Of a stretch of DNA of 64,000 nucleotides, positions 34,101 to 46,081 are shown one piece after another. The translations under genes and the position numbers were made by a program. Each line of letters begins with the position of its first letter. Within the stretch, counting starts at the first letter, position 1. The stretch comes from Buddleja alternifolia (taxonomy: Eukaryota > Streptophyta > Magnoliopsida > Lamiales > Scrophulariaceae): NCBI GenBank assembly GCA_019426215.1, contig CM033401.1:22821134-22885133 (forward strand), in the 5' to 3' direction. The notes under the pieces were generated by a model. It saw only the letters and a program-made list of their open reading frames with translations. It searched no databases and was not told where the DNA came from.

Positions 34101-35389
34101 CTAACGAGGAAAGGATACAATACTTTGTTTTAGCACAAGTACTTACCCTGAACAGGAGAAAGCCTTTCAGATTGAGGAGTGGCTTTAGGCTCTAAACTGG
34201 GTTCAGGAATAGTGTCCGAAGATGGAGGAGGAACACTCGCTGGTTTTTCAAGCGCTGACTCGACTGGAGCGCTTGTTGATTCAGCTAGAGTGGATAAAAG
34301 AGTACGCCTGCGTGCTAGCGGTACTTCTTCTTCTGCTTCTTCTTCTTCGTTGACATTGAGGATAAACGCTGGAGGAGGAGAGGGTGATTTGGGAGAAGGA
34401 GAGGGAGACTTCTGTTTCTTTTTGGGCTCCGGCTTCTTCTTCAGCTTCTTCACTGGATTTGATGGCTCAACGACTTTCAAAATAAGTTTTCTTTGAGGTC
34501 GCTTGACCACCATTGCCTCTTCTGATGAAGATGATGAAGACGAAGTCGCTTGCTCTTCATCATCGCTGCGAAAAACTCCTTCGGCAAGAAATCGCTCATG
34601 CTCTTCTTTGGGAACCGCTGCACCGCCACATCTCCTTGGTTTGAGTAGCTCGCTGATCATCTTCTTTCCATAGAACTTAAGCACTGGGACTTTCTTTCCA
34701 GCGGTGTTGATGAAACCGCTAGCACTTAGAATCTGATTTAACACAATCCCGTAAGGCTTGGGATTTACTGACTTGGCCATCGCTGCCTTGAAGCGATTGA
34801 AAACATAAAGCGACCAGTTGACTTTCAACTTGGTCAAAATAGCAACCATCATTTTGTATTGAATATTAGAAATTTTATCAAAACTACCCTTCCTGCACTC
34901 TATCATCTTCATGTAGATGTCAACGAGAATGACATATTCACCCTTCATGTCATTCTTCTTGAAGTTGGGTTCATACGCAGCTTCAACATCTTCCTTCTTG
35001 ATTAAAGCCCAGACTTTGGTAGCATCACCAAGAGTAACATTTTCAACTTCGCCACCATCGTTTGGTAAAATGAGTAACGATGAAATAAGAGAAGGAGTGA
35101 GAACAAAGGTCTCACGAGCAAAGGGAAAGATGCAGGAAATGGAGTTTCCATCGTCGGAGATTTTTGCATTTTTGAAGAAGAAAAGGGTTTCTTCCTCATA
35201 GATGTTAAAAACGGAAGTTATCATATCGCGTAAGCCAGATTCCTGGATGAGTGGAAGAACATTCCTTAGAGGGAAGTTCTGGTTATCAAAGAGGTAGTCC
35301 CTGTTAACAAGAAAACCGGCGTTAACAGTGACTGGTTTCTCAGATTTGGAAGTTTTTCCGGCAGCAGATTTTGATGATTTTGGTGCCAT
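31167..35389 (-). pseudogene. SIRE-like third ORF (env-position), two introns, broken
   Basis: Exon 1 is 35389-34147, exon 2 is 34063-33881 and exon 3 runs from 33800 to a stop at 31169-31167. Introns of 83 and 80 nt have donors G|GTAAGT and G|GTAAGC and acceptors CTTTCAG and GTGTCAG, both in phase 1. Without splicing the frames do not connect. Exon 1 (about 414 codons) has a basic start, a globular region (RDYLFDNQNFPLRNVLPLI) and a Ser/Lys/Pro-rich acidic tail. Exon 3 has a second globular part (TARWAEEFVLHFYTLEELVK) and a coiled-coil-like stretch (around 31450-31750). Breaks in exon 3: in-frame stops near 33415, 33135, 32972 and 31296, and one frameshift near 33285. No signal peptide or transmembrane helix is seen, so an envelope role is not supported. 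It may belong to the plant retrotransposon ORF family annotated as 'putative plant transposon protein'. Confidence 0.75.
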
Positions 35390-36241
35390 TGATGAACTTG
35401 GAAAAGCTTCGGTTGAGGAGAGAAAAGATATTCTTTTTGCCTTAGAGAGAAAAGCTTTTACAGTAGGAGTATTTGGAAGTGATAAGTTTTACTGTAAAAG
35501 TTGCAAAGGGTTTAAATAGAAGGCAAGAAGTAACTCCTCATCGATTAGATGAGTGACACGTGTACATAAATTAATTTTGAAAATAACAAAAATTAAATCT
35601 GAGCCGTTTACTCAAAAATACGGATGTCAAAAAGTGCGGTAAAATAGGGTAACAACTGTGAAGTATAAGAGTTTGAAATCCGCAGTTACTTTTGCAAAAA
35701 GTTTGAATAATTTTGAAATTTTCAGCGTGAAATACATTCGCCTGATAGTACACTGACACGTACTCAGACAGGTGCAGTTACTGAACCGCCTAGTTTTTAG
35801 ATAGGAATCATTAACCGTCAGTTTGATTTGATAAGCACGTGTGGGCAGTTGTCAAATCTAATCTTTTGGACTATTCCACACACTACTTTTTAGCGATGAA
35901 AACTATGCATGAATTTCAGAAAAAAGTTACTTAGCGTTAAAGTGGGAATCTTTTAACGATGAATTCTTTTTGATAAAGGTCAATCACTTTTGATAAGATA
36001 TTTTTATTTAATGTTATTAGGGATTGATTTTGTCATGCATAATAGATAAGCGCTATTGATCAATGCATAGAAATTCTCAAAGTCATTTTTGATCACAGTC
36101 GCTTATGAATTGAGACAAGTACAACTTTAAGGTTCCCCCTAAAATTGATGACTCATTTCAATTTTAAAAATCACTTTTAGACATAAAAATAAAGTGGATT
36201 CCCCCTAAATTATATGCCTATAAAATATGATGCTTTATGAT

Positions 36242-37615
36242 TTAAGCGTTTAAATCGATCATACCTAATTCACTTCTCAAAGTGAGAAAGCGTTGTTCGT
36301 TAGGCGCTTTGGTGAAGATATCTGTCAATTGTTTGTCAGTTCCAATGAAGTGCATGGAGATATCTTTCTTTTGAACATGGTCATGCAAGAAATGGTAGCA
36401 AATGTCAATGTGTTTAGTTCTAGAATGAAGGACAGGATTTTGGGTCATAGCTAGAACGCTTTGGTTATCACAATGGATTGGGGTAGGACCTAAGAGGATT
36501 CCATAATCTCTAAGTTGTTGCCTCATCCAAAAAATTTGTGCACAACAGCTCCCAGCGGCTACATACTCTGCCTCAGCGATAGAAGTTGCTATAGATTGTT
36601 GTTTCTTACTATGCCACGAAATTAATCTATCACCTAGAAATTGACATGTACCACTAGAACTTTTTCTATCTATTTTGCATCCTGCAAAATCAGTGTCTGA
36701 ATAACCAATTAGTTCAAAAGGAGAGTTCCTTGGATACCATAAGCCCACATTTTGTGTGCTTTTTAGGTATTTAAGGATATTCTTGGTAGCAATTAAGTGT
36801 GATTCTCTAGGATCAGCTTGAAAGCGTGCACACGTGCATACCGAAAACATAATATCGGGTCTAATAGCGGTAAGATAAAGGAGTGATCCAATGATACCTC
36901 TATAGTTAGTGATATCAATTTTCTTCCCACTTTCATCTTTATCTAACTTAAGCGTTTGGCTTATTGGAATTTTTGTAGATGATGCATTTTCCATACCAAA
37001 TTTCTTAATCATATCACGTGTATATTTAGCTTGGTTTATAAATATGCCATTAGGGAGTTGCTTAACTTGTAATCCTAAGAAAAAAGTTAATTCACCCATC
37101 ATGCCCATTTCAAATTGATCTTGCATCATTTTCGAAAATTTCTCACACAATCGCTTATTAGTAGAACCGAATATAATATCATCAACATAAATTTGGACTA
37201 AGAGAATGTCTTCATTATGGGTAATTTTAAATAATGTTGTATCAACGTTGCCTTTTGAAAAGCCTTTACCTATAAGGAAGATAGAGAGAGTGTCATACCA
37301 TGCTCTTGGTGCTTGTTTAAGGCCATAGAGTGCCTTATCCAATTTGTAGACCATACTTTTCCCATAGTTGTTGATGAATCCTGGACGTTGCTCCACATAG
37401 ACTTCTTCTTGGAGTTTACCATTCAGGAATGCACTCTTCACGTCCATTTGGTACACTGTGAACTTGTTGAATGCGGCAAACGCTAGGAACATACGAATCA
37501 CTTCAAGACGGGCTACTGGGGCATATGTCTCATCAAAATTAATACCCTCTTCTTGGCAATAACCCTGAGCGACTAATCTGGCTTTGTTTCTTATAACAAT
37601 GCCATCTTCATCCAT
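36242..37615 (-). pseudogene. SIRE-like reverse transcriptase and RNase H
   Basis: A 457-codon frame carries RT motifs [47 protein letters not shown] and catalytic IYVDDIIFG. RNase H follows with [41 protein letters not shown] and [11 protein letters not shown]. It ends 5.4 kb before the 3' LTR, leaving room for the third ORF. The catalytic residues look intact, but the start of the RT domain lies upstream in another frame (a shift near 37690 in the [11 protein letters not shown] region), so the pol polyprotein is interrupted. Confidence 0.93.
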
Positions 37616-37929
37616 CTTGTTCCTAAAAACCCATCTAGTCCCAATAACTCCTTGGTGAGTTGGTCTTGGTACTAGTGTCCAACCTTGCTTCTCTCAAATT
37701 GGTTAAGCTCTTCTTGCATTGCTTCTACCCAACTTGAATCACTGAGCGCTTCATCCACTTTCTTTGGTTCCATTTGAGATAAGAAACTTGCGAACATGGC
37801 CTCATTAATTGTTGCTGACCTAGTTCTAACAAGTGCTCCAATATCTCCAATTACTAGCTCTGGTGGATGGTCTCTAAGCCATTTGCGGTCTGGTTGGAAC
37901 GGGTTGAGAGATCCTTGATTCTCAATTTC

Positions 37930-38990
37930 TTAACCCTCATTTGTCTCTGGCGCAGTCGCTGCATCATTCACAGTTCCAATTTGCTCTTGATGATCATTCT
38001 CTTCATGATCATCAGCGATTTTGACATTATCATCATTAGTACCCTCACAAGTAACCTTAGGAATAGGCACAAAGATCTCATCATCCTCATCATCATCGCT
38101 ATCATCACCAAGATTGATTTGTGACGCTTGTTGGGCAAGATCTTCAATTCCTACATCATCAGGATTAACCTTACTCGGTTCTTGGTTAGCATCATCAAAC
38201 ACAACATGAATGGACTCTTCAACCTTCGATTTGATCTTATTTAGGATACAGAAACTTTTTCCATTCTTGGCATAGCCTAGAAAGATTCCCTCATCCGCTT
38301 TAGGATCAAACATCTTTAGGCTTTGACTTTCATTATTATGAATGAAACATTTTGAACCAAATACATGAAAATATGAAACGTTAGGCTTACGTCCCTTCCA
38401 TAACTCATATGGAGTCTTCTCATATTGCTTGTTGATCATACACCGGTTCTGAGTGTAGCAAGCGGTATTGATAGCTTCGGCCCAAAACCTTTGAGGCAAT
38501 TTAGACTCTGCAAGCATCGTCCTAGCAGCTTTTTTAAGCGTTCTGTTCCGTCGCTTGGCAACTCCATTCTGTTGAGGTGTTCTAGGGGCAGAATACTCAT
38601 GAGTATCCCAAAATCTGTACAAAACTTCTCAACAAATTGGTTAGTAAATTCAGTTCCTCTATCGCTTCTAATTCTCGTCACCTTGAGATCTTTATAAGTT
38701 TGCAATTGACGAATTAGAGATGTGAGCTTGACACTAGTTCATCTTTGGTCGCTAGGAATTCTACCATGTATAGCGAGAGAAATCATCAACTATTACTAGC
38801 GAGTACTTTTTACCACTAACACTTATGATTTGAATAGGACCAAACAAATCTAGATGCAATAGTTCAAGAAATCTAGAAGTAGATAGTCATGGTTTCTTTT
38901 TAAAAGATGATTTAACTTGCTTACCCAGTTGACATGCATCGCATAAGCGATTTTTCTGAAAGGAACCCTTAAGTAATCCCTCTACTAGAT
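37930..38990 (-). pseudogene. SIRE-like integrase, broken
   Basis: Reading from 38990: zinc-domain remnant (CDACQLGKQVKSSF), IVDDFSRYTW (first Asp, about 38790), TRIRSDRGTEFTNQF (second Asp, 38705-38600 in another frame), then a long frame 38622-37930. In that frame the third catalytic position reads VAKRRNRTLKKAARTML, with Lys where copia integrases have Glu. Downstream are the typical FHVFGSKCFI and DPKADEGIFLGYA and an acidic linker. There are at least two frameshifts. With the Glu lost, this copy could not integrate by itself. Confidence 0.88.
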
Positions 38991-39099
38991 TTAGTGATAT
39001 TAATTGAGAGATTGGCTTAAAGTTGAGGTGATTCATTTTTCTATGCCATAACCAACCCAATTCATTTTGATTTTTAGCAACAAAGCATGTGGGGTTGTT

Positions 39100-39480
39100 A
39101 TCAATTGTAGAATCTCAATCTACTAAATACACATTGTTTGTTCTTTTTCCTCTTAATTTAATAGACTTAGTCTTAGCGTCGTTAACATAGCAATAGTCAC
39201 TTGAGAATTTTACTTCAAAGCCTTTATCACAAAATTGTCTAATGCTTAACAAATTATGCTGAAGACCCTCAACATAATATACATCACTAATCATGATGTT
39301 CCCCCTATGCATGATACCTATACCTTTGGTTTTACCTTTAGAGTTATCACCGAATATAACTTGAGGACCGTTGGTAGCTCGATGTTGACTTGAAGATCTT
39401 TGGAACCCGTCATGAGTCTTGAAGATCCACTATCAATGTACCAAACTGAGGCATGTTGGCTCTAGGTACCTGCATTTAAA
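39100..39480 (-). pseudogene. SIRE-like aspartic protease and pre-integrase region
   Basis: Around 39446-39400 the minus strand reads WYIDSGSSRLMTG, with the D-S-G-S/T protease motif, then shifts frame. The frame 39312-39115 continues with MHRGNIMISDVYYVEGLQHN and LLSIRQFCDKGFEVKFS, the conserved bridge to the integrase. It ends in a stop at VYLVD. A frameshift between the two parts and a stop after them show decay. Confidence 0.85.
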
Positions 39481-39790
39481 GAACAGTTCTAATTCTTCTT
39501 AGGTACCCATGTTGTCTTGGGTCCTTCATTGTTAGTGACTTTGGTTTGAATTAAAACTTTAGAAACCCATATTTGCCTAGTCTTCATTGTAGGAATACTA
39601 GCCTTCTTGGTTTTCACATTGTGTTGTGTGTGCTTTTTGTTCACCTTGTGTTGTGTGTGCCTTTTGGGTGTATAATAATATCCTCGATTATAATAGTAAT
39701 CATAGTCATAGTCATAATCATAATCATCATAGTATCGATAATACGATCTTGACTGTCTTGGATATTGACGCTGGTATTTCCTTGGCGTTA
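39480..39790 (-). other. Tyr/Asp-rich linker between gag and protease
   Basis: The minus strand encodes a run alternating Tyr and Asp (from CATAGTCATAGTCATAATC on plus, about 39690-39735), followed by two near-identical repeats of a His/Gln/Lys-rich stretch (AAGCACACACAACAC region, 39620-39665). It is a low-complexity spacer of the gag-pol polyprotein. Confidence 0.6.
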
Positions 39791-41767
39791 GCTTAGGTTG
39801 TACTTTTGGTGCTGGATGCTTAGCGCTTGATTCACAGTGGTCAGGTTTATCCTTAGCCTTTTGAGCATTTGGATGAACCGTCTTTGTGAATCGTTTGCTT
39901 TCGCCTTTCCCTTGCCTGAGTCAGCTTTGGCTTTCTCATTTGGCCTCTTACCATTGTCGCTTGGTTCATTCAGCGTTTGACTTTGTAAACCTTTCTCAAC
40001 AAAGAAAACACCCTTTCTTTTGTTGTTCGCCGTAACATTAGATTTATTTGGTTGTTTACCGAATTTATTGCATCCTAAACTGGTCTTTTCACCAAGCATT
40101 CTTGTTACCTTAGTCACATTATCCAACTTTCTTGAAGCTTTTGATAATGATGAGACGAGCTACTCTGATTTGGCAAGTCTAGCGATCAGATCAGCTTCTC
40201 TTTTGACTATTATATCAAGATCGCTTTTCAATTGAGTAATTTATCTCTCAAGCGATTGATTCTTCTCAATGCATTGTTGCTAAACTTGCAACTCTGCTTT
40301 GAGCGTTACTTTATCACTTGTGAGCGATGAAATAATAGCGAAGTGATTTTGATATATTTTGGCGGCATCCTGACAATCTTTATAATATTCATTGACTTTG
40401 TCAAGTAATTCATCATAAGAAAGAGGATGAGATAATTCAGTGGTTACCTCAGGTAGCGAATCGTCAGACGCTTCATCATCTCTTGCCATGAGACAAATCA
40501 ACGCTGAGTCACTTGTTGGCTCATCATCACTACTTTCATCTGATGATTCCAAATCCTCTTCAGGTGCGGAGAATGTTTCAGATTCATCTAGCAAACCTTG
40601 TTGGCGAAGGTTGCTCCTGAATTGGTTTCTATCAGCATAGTTTTGCCTTGTGGGCTTAGACACATTTGGATAAGGACAATTTACCTGGCAGTGCCCTGGT
40701 TTCCTGCAATTATAACATAAGTTAGTCTTCATTTTCTGTTCAGTGGTTAATCACTTTGAAACAACTGGCGCTGAGAGATTCTGAGTAGGAGCTGTAGGTG
40801 CTTGATAAGGAACTGGCGCTACTGGTTGAGTTGCAGAATATACTGGCGCTTGATATTGAGGTGCTGGAGTAGGAGGAGGAGTTTGAAATGAAGTTTGTCC
40901 AATAGGGTTTCTCTTTTCATATCTTAGAAATTTCTTGAATCTCTTGACCAATAAAGCCATCTCTTTTTCTTCATTGGATTCCGTTGATTTCACCTCACTA
41001 ATCGCTTTACCCTTATTTTTGGTGGTAGCGATTAAATCTCCTGATTCAGTCGCTGAAGTCGATGTGTCGCTGACTTCACCCAATTCAAACTTAAATGCCT
41101 TTAACTCTGAAAACACATGTTCTGGAGTAAGAGTCTCTAATGTCTATGATTCTCTCATAGCAACAGTCTCAATCAAATACTTGCTTGGAAGACTTCTGAA
41201 AATATTATTGACCATTTCCTTGTTGGTCAACTCCTTGTCTAATGACGCTAACTCTGTAATGAGTAAAGTAAACCTTGCGTCCAATTGTTCTAGCGTCTCA
41301 TTGGGCTGCATCTTGAAATGCTCAAATCTTTGCATGGCTATGGAGAGCTTGTTCTTCTTCATTTGTGTTGAACCTTCACACACTATAGCCAACTTATCCC
41401 ATATTTCTTTTGATGTTTTACATTGCTTGATTTTGTTGAACAATGCATCATTATCTCCTAACGCTGAGTAAAGTGCACTTCGTCTAACATTATCCAAATT
41501 CGCTCTTTTTCTATCCTCTGGCGTCCATTCTAACTTGGGTTTTTCAACATAACCATTTGGAGTAGCCTCAGTTGCTCCAGGTGCCCGAGTTACAACTTTC
41601 ATAATCTGAATGGGGCCATCTGACGTTACGTCACACATTTCATTATCGCAAGTACATAAATACGCGAATGCTCTAAGTTTCCAAGAATCATAGTTTGACT
41701 CTACCAACTTAGGCATTTTGTTAAAGGCCATAATGAGATATTTAAAAGAAAACTTTAAAGCGACCAA
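39788..41767 (-). pseudogene. SIRE-like gag (capsid and zinc knuckle), broken
   Basis: One frame runs from 41767 to about 39788, interrupted by in-frame stops near 41144, 40751, 40282, 40240 and 40150. The N-terminal gag part has MPKLVESNYDSWKLRAFAYL, EIWDKLAIVCEGSTQMKKNK, LEQLDARFTLLITELASLDK and NNIFRSLPSKYL. Then comes a Pro/Ala/Gln-rich stretch and a CCHC knuckle CYNCRKPGHCQVNCP (C-x2-C-x4-H-x4-C, about 40720-40675), which packages RNA. A Lys-rich tail follows. The primer site is about 70 bp upstream on the minus strand. Confidence 0.9.
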
Positions 41768-41832
41768 GTTTAGAAAAATGGATCTAAAAAAGCAGTTACG
41801 CTTGAAAACGCTTAGGTTTCTACTTCAACCTC

Positions 41833-41844
41833 TCTGATACCACT
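41833..41844 (-). other. Primer-binding site of the SIRE-like element
   Basis: The minus strand reads AAGTGGTATCAGAGAGG, with TGGTATCAGAG complementary to initiator tRNA-Met, directly next to the 5' LTR end. Confidence 0.85.
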
Positions 41845-43353
41845 TAGTGGTCCCAAGTGGCATACGAAAGGGTCTAGATGGGGGGGGGGGGTTGAATAGA
41901 CCCTGAAGTCTTTTTCGACTTCAAATATTTCGTATCACTTTTAAAGATTAGAACGTTTAGGAAGCTGAGCACTTGGGTCAGGCGCTTCAGTAAAGATAAC
42001 TTAGACTTAGTGATTTTAGCAATCTACCAAGGTATGGTAACACTTAGATCGCTTAATCAGGGTTAGCACAACGAAAATTATTTTAAAGCTTTAGCATTTG
42101 TTTGGGTTAGATAGTCGCTTAACTGTTTAGCTTGTCTTTTTCAGAATAAATATGAGAATATAAAACAAGACAATAATAAAAGTAAATAACACAAGAAATT
42201 GTAAGGTTCATTGGATGATGTAATCCCAACTACGTCCTTCTTCTCCTTTCTCACTTGGAGGGAATACTAAGCTGATTATCAAAGAATCACACAGAATCTT
42301 CTACAAGATAGTAAAGAGGTGAAAAATGATCTCGGGCTCCTTGATCACACAGATTTCAGCACCAATGAAGATCTTCTTCTACAAGCTTCTCTCACTCAGA
42401 AATACTGCCTGTAAGGGGTTTCAACAACTTTCTCGCTCAGATGAAGGTTGAGAGCTTTGTCACACAGGTTTTGTTTGTTTTTGGAAAGATCAAACAACTT
42501 GGAATATCTTAGTAAGAATTTAGGTTTCTTCTTTGGAAGATGTTTGAGATATTTGTGACTGTATAGAATGTATGTAAAAAGCTTGAAAGATTTTGGCTAT
42601 GGAGTTTCTAAGCTTTTCTTGAGATAATATTTCAGCAAAGTTTTCTTTTGTATGTACGTATGTATATCTCTTGTATTTAGGGTTTGCTAGAATTAGGTAT
42701 TTATAGGCAATTCTTGGGATCTGTCTGTTGGACACATGTGAGCCCGTGCTCTTCACTTGGCGCGTGAATTTGCCTTTTCTCTGACAATTCCTGAAATCCT
42801 GCTGGTTCCGATGGACGGGAGTACCTATAAACTTTGAAACCCTGACAGTCTAGTAAAAAAGGTGGCTTGTCCATAAGCCATAATATCTTATCACATTTAA
42901 TGCTCTTATCAGGCATTTAATGCATTTGAATTTATTTCCCGTTGGAAATAACTGTCCGTTGAATGATTGCATTTAAGTCCTTCATGACTTTAGGATTTAT
43001 TTCAGGTGAATCTGATATTGATTGCTGGAGTGCTTTGAGCGCTTGATCCATAAATCCTGAAATAGTCCTTTAGCGTTTGACAGGCGCTAAGAACGAATCT
43101 TCATCTTCATTTGACTTCAGATGCTGATCTTCAACTTCTTCTCTAATAGACTCACCCAGAATTCTATTAACGATTCGGTATCTAATACTTAGTCTAAAAT
43201 CTACAAAGATAAAAATTACAAGCCTAACAAAATTACATACTTTCAAACGCTTATATAATTGATCTATGAAAACAGAAACTTACATTATATTTGGGGTCTA
43301 ACATAAAGTCCTATCTTGTCATCATCAAAACATCTAACATGAAATTCCTAACA
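41845..43353 (-). repeat. 5' LTR of the SIRE-like element
   Basis: The LTR is 1509 bp with a poly-G tract of about twelve (41880-41891). It differs from the other LTR by scattered substitutions (many C/T type) and small indels, such as extra bases near 42121. The last dinucleotide next to the primer site has changed (CCACTA instead of CCACCA on the minus strand). Confidence 0.92.
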
Positions 43354-43357
43354 TTGT

Positions 43358-44996
43358 CCGACTCATGAAACAAACTCTAGCAGGTGCTCGAGAAGATCAA
43401 AGGAGAGAATTCAATGAACAGTGCCGAGCACTGGCACAAGAGTCCGCCCCAATATTCATGGCAATTGTACAAGATATTGCTGTGAGTACTCGAGATGGTC
43501 TTGCTTGAGAAGTCACCAGGGTTATAACTGAGCTGGTGAAATCTTTAATCAAACTTGTGATGTTTTTTCTAACATGATAAATACACAAGTAGTCTTGGGT
43601 CTCGAACCCTTAATCAACAAGCATAATATTTTAATTGAAAAAGTATCACAGTTGGTAGAACCAAGGACTCAAAGTAGATATATTAATCCAAATGAGATTC
43701 CTCTGGGATATCCTCGAGAAAACGGGCCTCGGAGTAGTTAATTTGAAATTGGTCAGACTTCAGGACCCTCACCTCTCGAGGGCAATAATAATGTTAATAA
43801 TAACCCTCAAAATATAAATTCGAGTTATAACCAAACACCACATCCTAATGCATATAATACGAGCTCGAATCCACATAGTACTAAAAATACAAGGCCTAAT
43901 GGTCCCATACCACCGAACGGAATGGGTTAAACTCCGGCGGGATATCCTCCAAATATGAATTTTGGAAGTCTCGAGACAGGATTTAAGTTTACCCAAGAAT
44001 ATTTTGCTGGGGGGCAAAACCAGCATCAAGGGCCAAGTTTTCCTGGGTTCTCGAATAACCCTATGAATACAGGGAATCAAAAATTTTCTGGATTTCAAAA
44101 TAATCCGAATTTTACTTACACCCCAAATAACTTCCAAATGCCATTTTCTGGGGGGCAAGCTATTCCCAACGGTTATATGGGGGCTAATCTTGGACCACAT
44201 GTTCAAGACCCACTCCGAAATCAAATCGAATTAATAAATGAAAGAATGTATGGTCCTGATTTTCGAAGGAACCAGAGGTTAATTCCAAGGAATCCATACC
44301 TTGAATGGGTGGATAGGAATTTTCCTTTTCCTAGAACATATAAGGTCCCAAATTTTACACTGTTCTCAGGAGATGACAGTGTATCAGCCTTAGAACACTT
44401 ATCTCGATTTACCTGCCAATGTCGAGAGGCACTAGATCAAGATTATCATAAACTGAGATTGTTCCCTAGTTCACTAACAGGGTCAGCCTTCAATTGGTAT
44501 ATTAACTTGTCTCCAAACTCAATACATACTTGGGAGGAGATGCAGTTCCAATTTCAGAATCACTTCGCTCGAATTGATCCAGGAATATCCATGAGTGACT
44601 TGGCTAAGATCCGGCAAAACATAAGAGAGTCTATAGAGGAATTCCTATCAAGATTAAAAAAGGCTCAGGTTAAGTGCCATTTGAATTTACCTGAATCCCC
44701 AACAAATTATGTCCTTCGATTTTAGAATAAAATTCGATAGGATGATATTCCCAGATTTTCGAAGTCTGGCAGAAAGTGCAATTAAATATGAGAATATGTT
44801 AAAAGAAGAAAGCCTAAGAAAACATCAAGGACTTAACACATTTGAAATCTCAACACCATGGGTATTCGAGGATGCTTACGAAGTAGACCTCGCAGAATTC
44901 ATAAAAGCGCCCCTATTCCAATGTGGAGCACTCGAACAAAAAGAGTGTGAAGCGATGGGTTCTTTACAGTCGAAGAAAGATAAGAAATTGATGTAG
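43358..44996 (+). pseudogene. Tat-like gag, N-terminal and capsid region
   Basis: After the insertion the frame resumes (RLMKQTLAGAREDQRREF) and soon meets stops (about 43508, 43740, 43928). The clearest part is 43955-44725: an Asn/Gln/Gly-rich stretch, then retrotransposon gag motifs FTLFSGDDSVSALEHLSRF, LRLFPSSLTGSAFNWYINL and SIHTWEEMQFQFQNHFA. A frameshift near 44715 leads to 44709-44996 (FRSLAESAIKYENMLKEE). Capsid protein of the element; dead copy. Confidence 0.85.
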
Positions 44997-45145
44997 CAAA
45001 AATAGAAGAAATATTCGATTGGCTACTAGCCAATAAGAAATTAAAGATTAAAGGAAAACATCGATTCCCAACTAAGGCAGAAGCCAAAGGAAAACCTTAT
45101 TGTAAATGGCATAATGCCTTTACACACAAAACAAGAGAATGTATT

Positions 45146-46081
45146 ATGTTCCGAAACTTATTACAATCAAAATTAGACTCGAATGAAATAACCTTTCCTG
45201 GTCGTCAGAAAACGAGTATAGATGAAGATCCTTTCCCAGTTTTAAATTTTGAGATTAATACTCTGGAAATTGATTTACCTGAATGTTCTAACACTTTGTC
45301 TGAATCTTCGAATGAACAGGTCCCGAAGGAAGCTAAACTGGCGAATAGGCTCTTTAACAGACTCATAGACGAAGGAGTCTTGACCTTCCTGAAAATCAAT
45401 GACGATGGGCTCGAGGGCATGTGCAGGTGGCACATGAACATGATGCATACCACTGACCAGTGCCAAATCTTTAGGCGCTTTGTTGCTAAACAATTCGAGA
45501 GGGGCAAGATATTCTTGTCCGGGGTAGACAAGCGAATCCTGCAATTTAGTCAAGACAGAAAGCCTAAGGAAAAGGAGTCGCAAATCGAATCGGCTCCTCT
45601 GGTCCAAAAGGCTAAGGGGAAATCATACAAGGAGGCACTCGAGACCCCCAAGTGTGAGATCGTCTATCAAACCCCTTCGAAAGTAGTGGAAAACCTTACC
45701 AAGATGCAAAAGGTGCTCTGCAGTCAATGTGCCGACACCCTGCACTACGAACTAGTGAAGTTGCAGGTGATCCTGAATGATCCCGATTGGGTTCCGGCCT
45801 ACCAAAGGGAATGGAACAAGAGGCAAAGGTATGAGAACAACAACTACAATTATCAGCCCTACAATTGGCACTTTCAAAGGAGGGGAGACAGAGGTTATGG
45901 AAAGCCTTCGTCAGCAGGCAGGGATTCACCGTTTAGCCGTTTAGGTGAATCCAGCGAGCAGGTTGAGAAGAAGAAAAATAGCCACCAGAAGGCTATTAAG
46001 CAACAAGTGGCTTACTCTCGAGCTGCTGTGGCTTTAGAGATGCAGCAAGAAGCTGTTATCGCCAACCTTCGAATCGAATAA
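45146..46081 (+). pseudogene. Tat-like gag C-terminal region
   Basis: The 311-codon frame has the Cys/His motif MCRWHMNMMHTTDQCQIFRR and, upstream (about 45098-45150), YCKWHNAFTHKTRECIMFR, a repeated C-x2-W-H-x5-6-T-x-x-C unit typical of Tat gag. It ends in TAA at 46079-46081 but the same frame continues at 46082 towards the protease. Confidence 0.75.

Larger units (their letters stand above)
29287..43353 (-). mobile_element. SIRE-like Ty1/copia element with a long third ORF
   Basis: The element is 14,067 bp flanked by the perfect duplication TTGTC (29282-29286 and 43354-43358). It lies on the minus strand: 5' LTR 41845-43353, primer site 41833-41844, gag, protease, integrase, RT-RNase H, then a spliced-looking ORF (35389-31167), a purine tract next to 30788, and the 3' LTR 29287-30787. 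Pol lies downstream of gag in copia order, and the extra ORF after pol is the SIRE/Maximus hallmark. All genes carry stops or frameshifts. The LTRs differ by a few percent by eye. Confidence 0.93.

Noticed and set aside
34179..35201. Plus-strand open frames opposite the SIRE ORF3
   Set aside because: They mirror the Ser/Lys-rich and acidic codons of the real minus-strand frame and have no motifs.
31167..35389. Calling ORF3 an envelope gene
   Set aside because: No signal peptide, fusion peptide or transmembrane segment was seen; only its position after pol resembles env.
37867..38697. Plus-strand frames opposite the integrase
   Set aside because: Shadows of the integrase and its acidic linker.
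39690..39735. CRISPR-like short repeats (CATAGTCATAGTCATAATC)
   Set aside because: Simple codon repeat encoding Tyr/Asp in the retrotransposon polyprotein.
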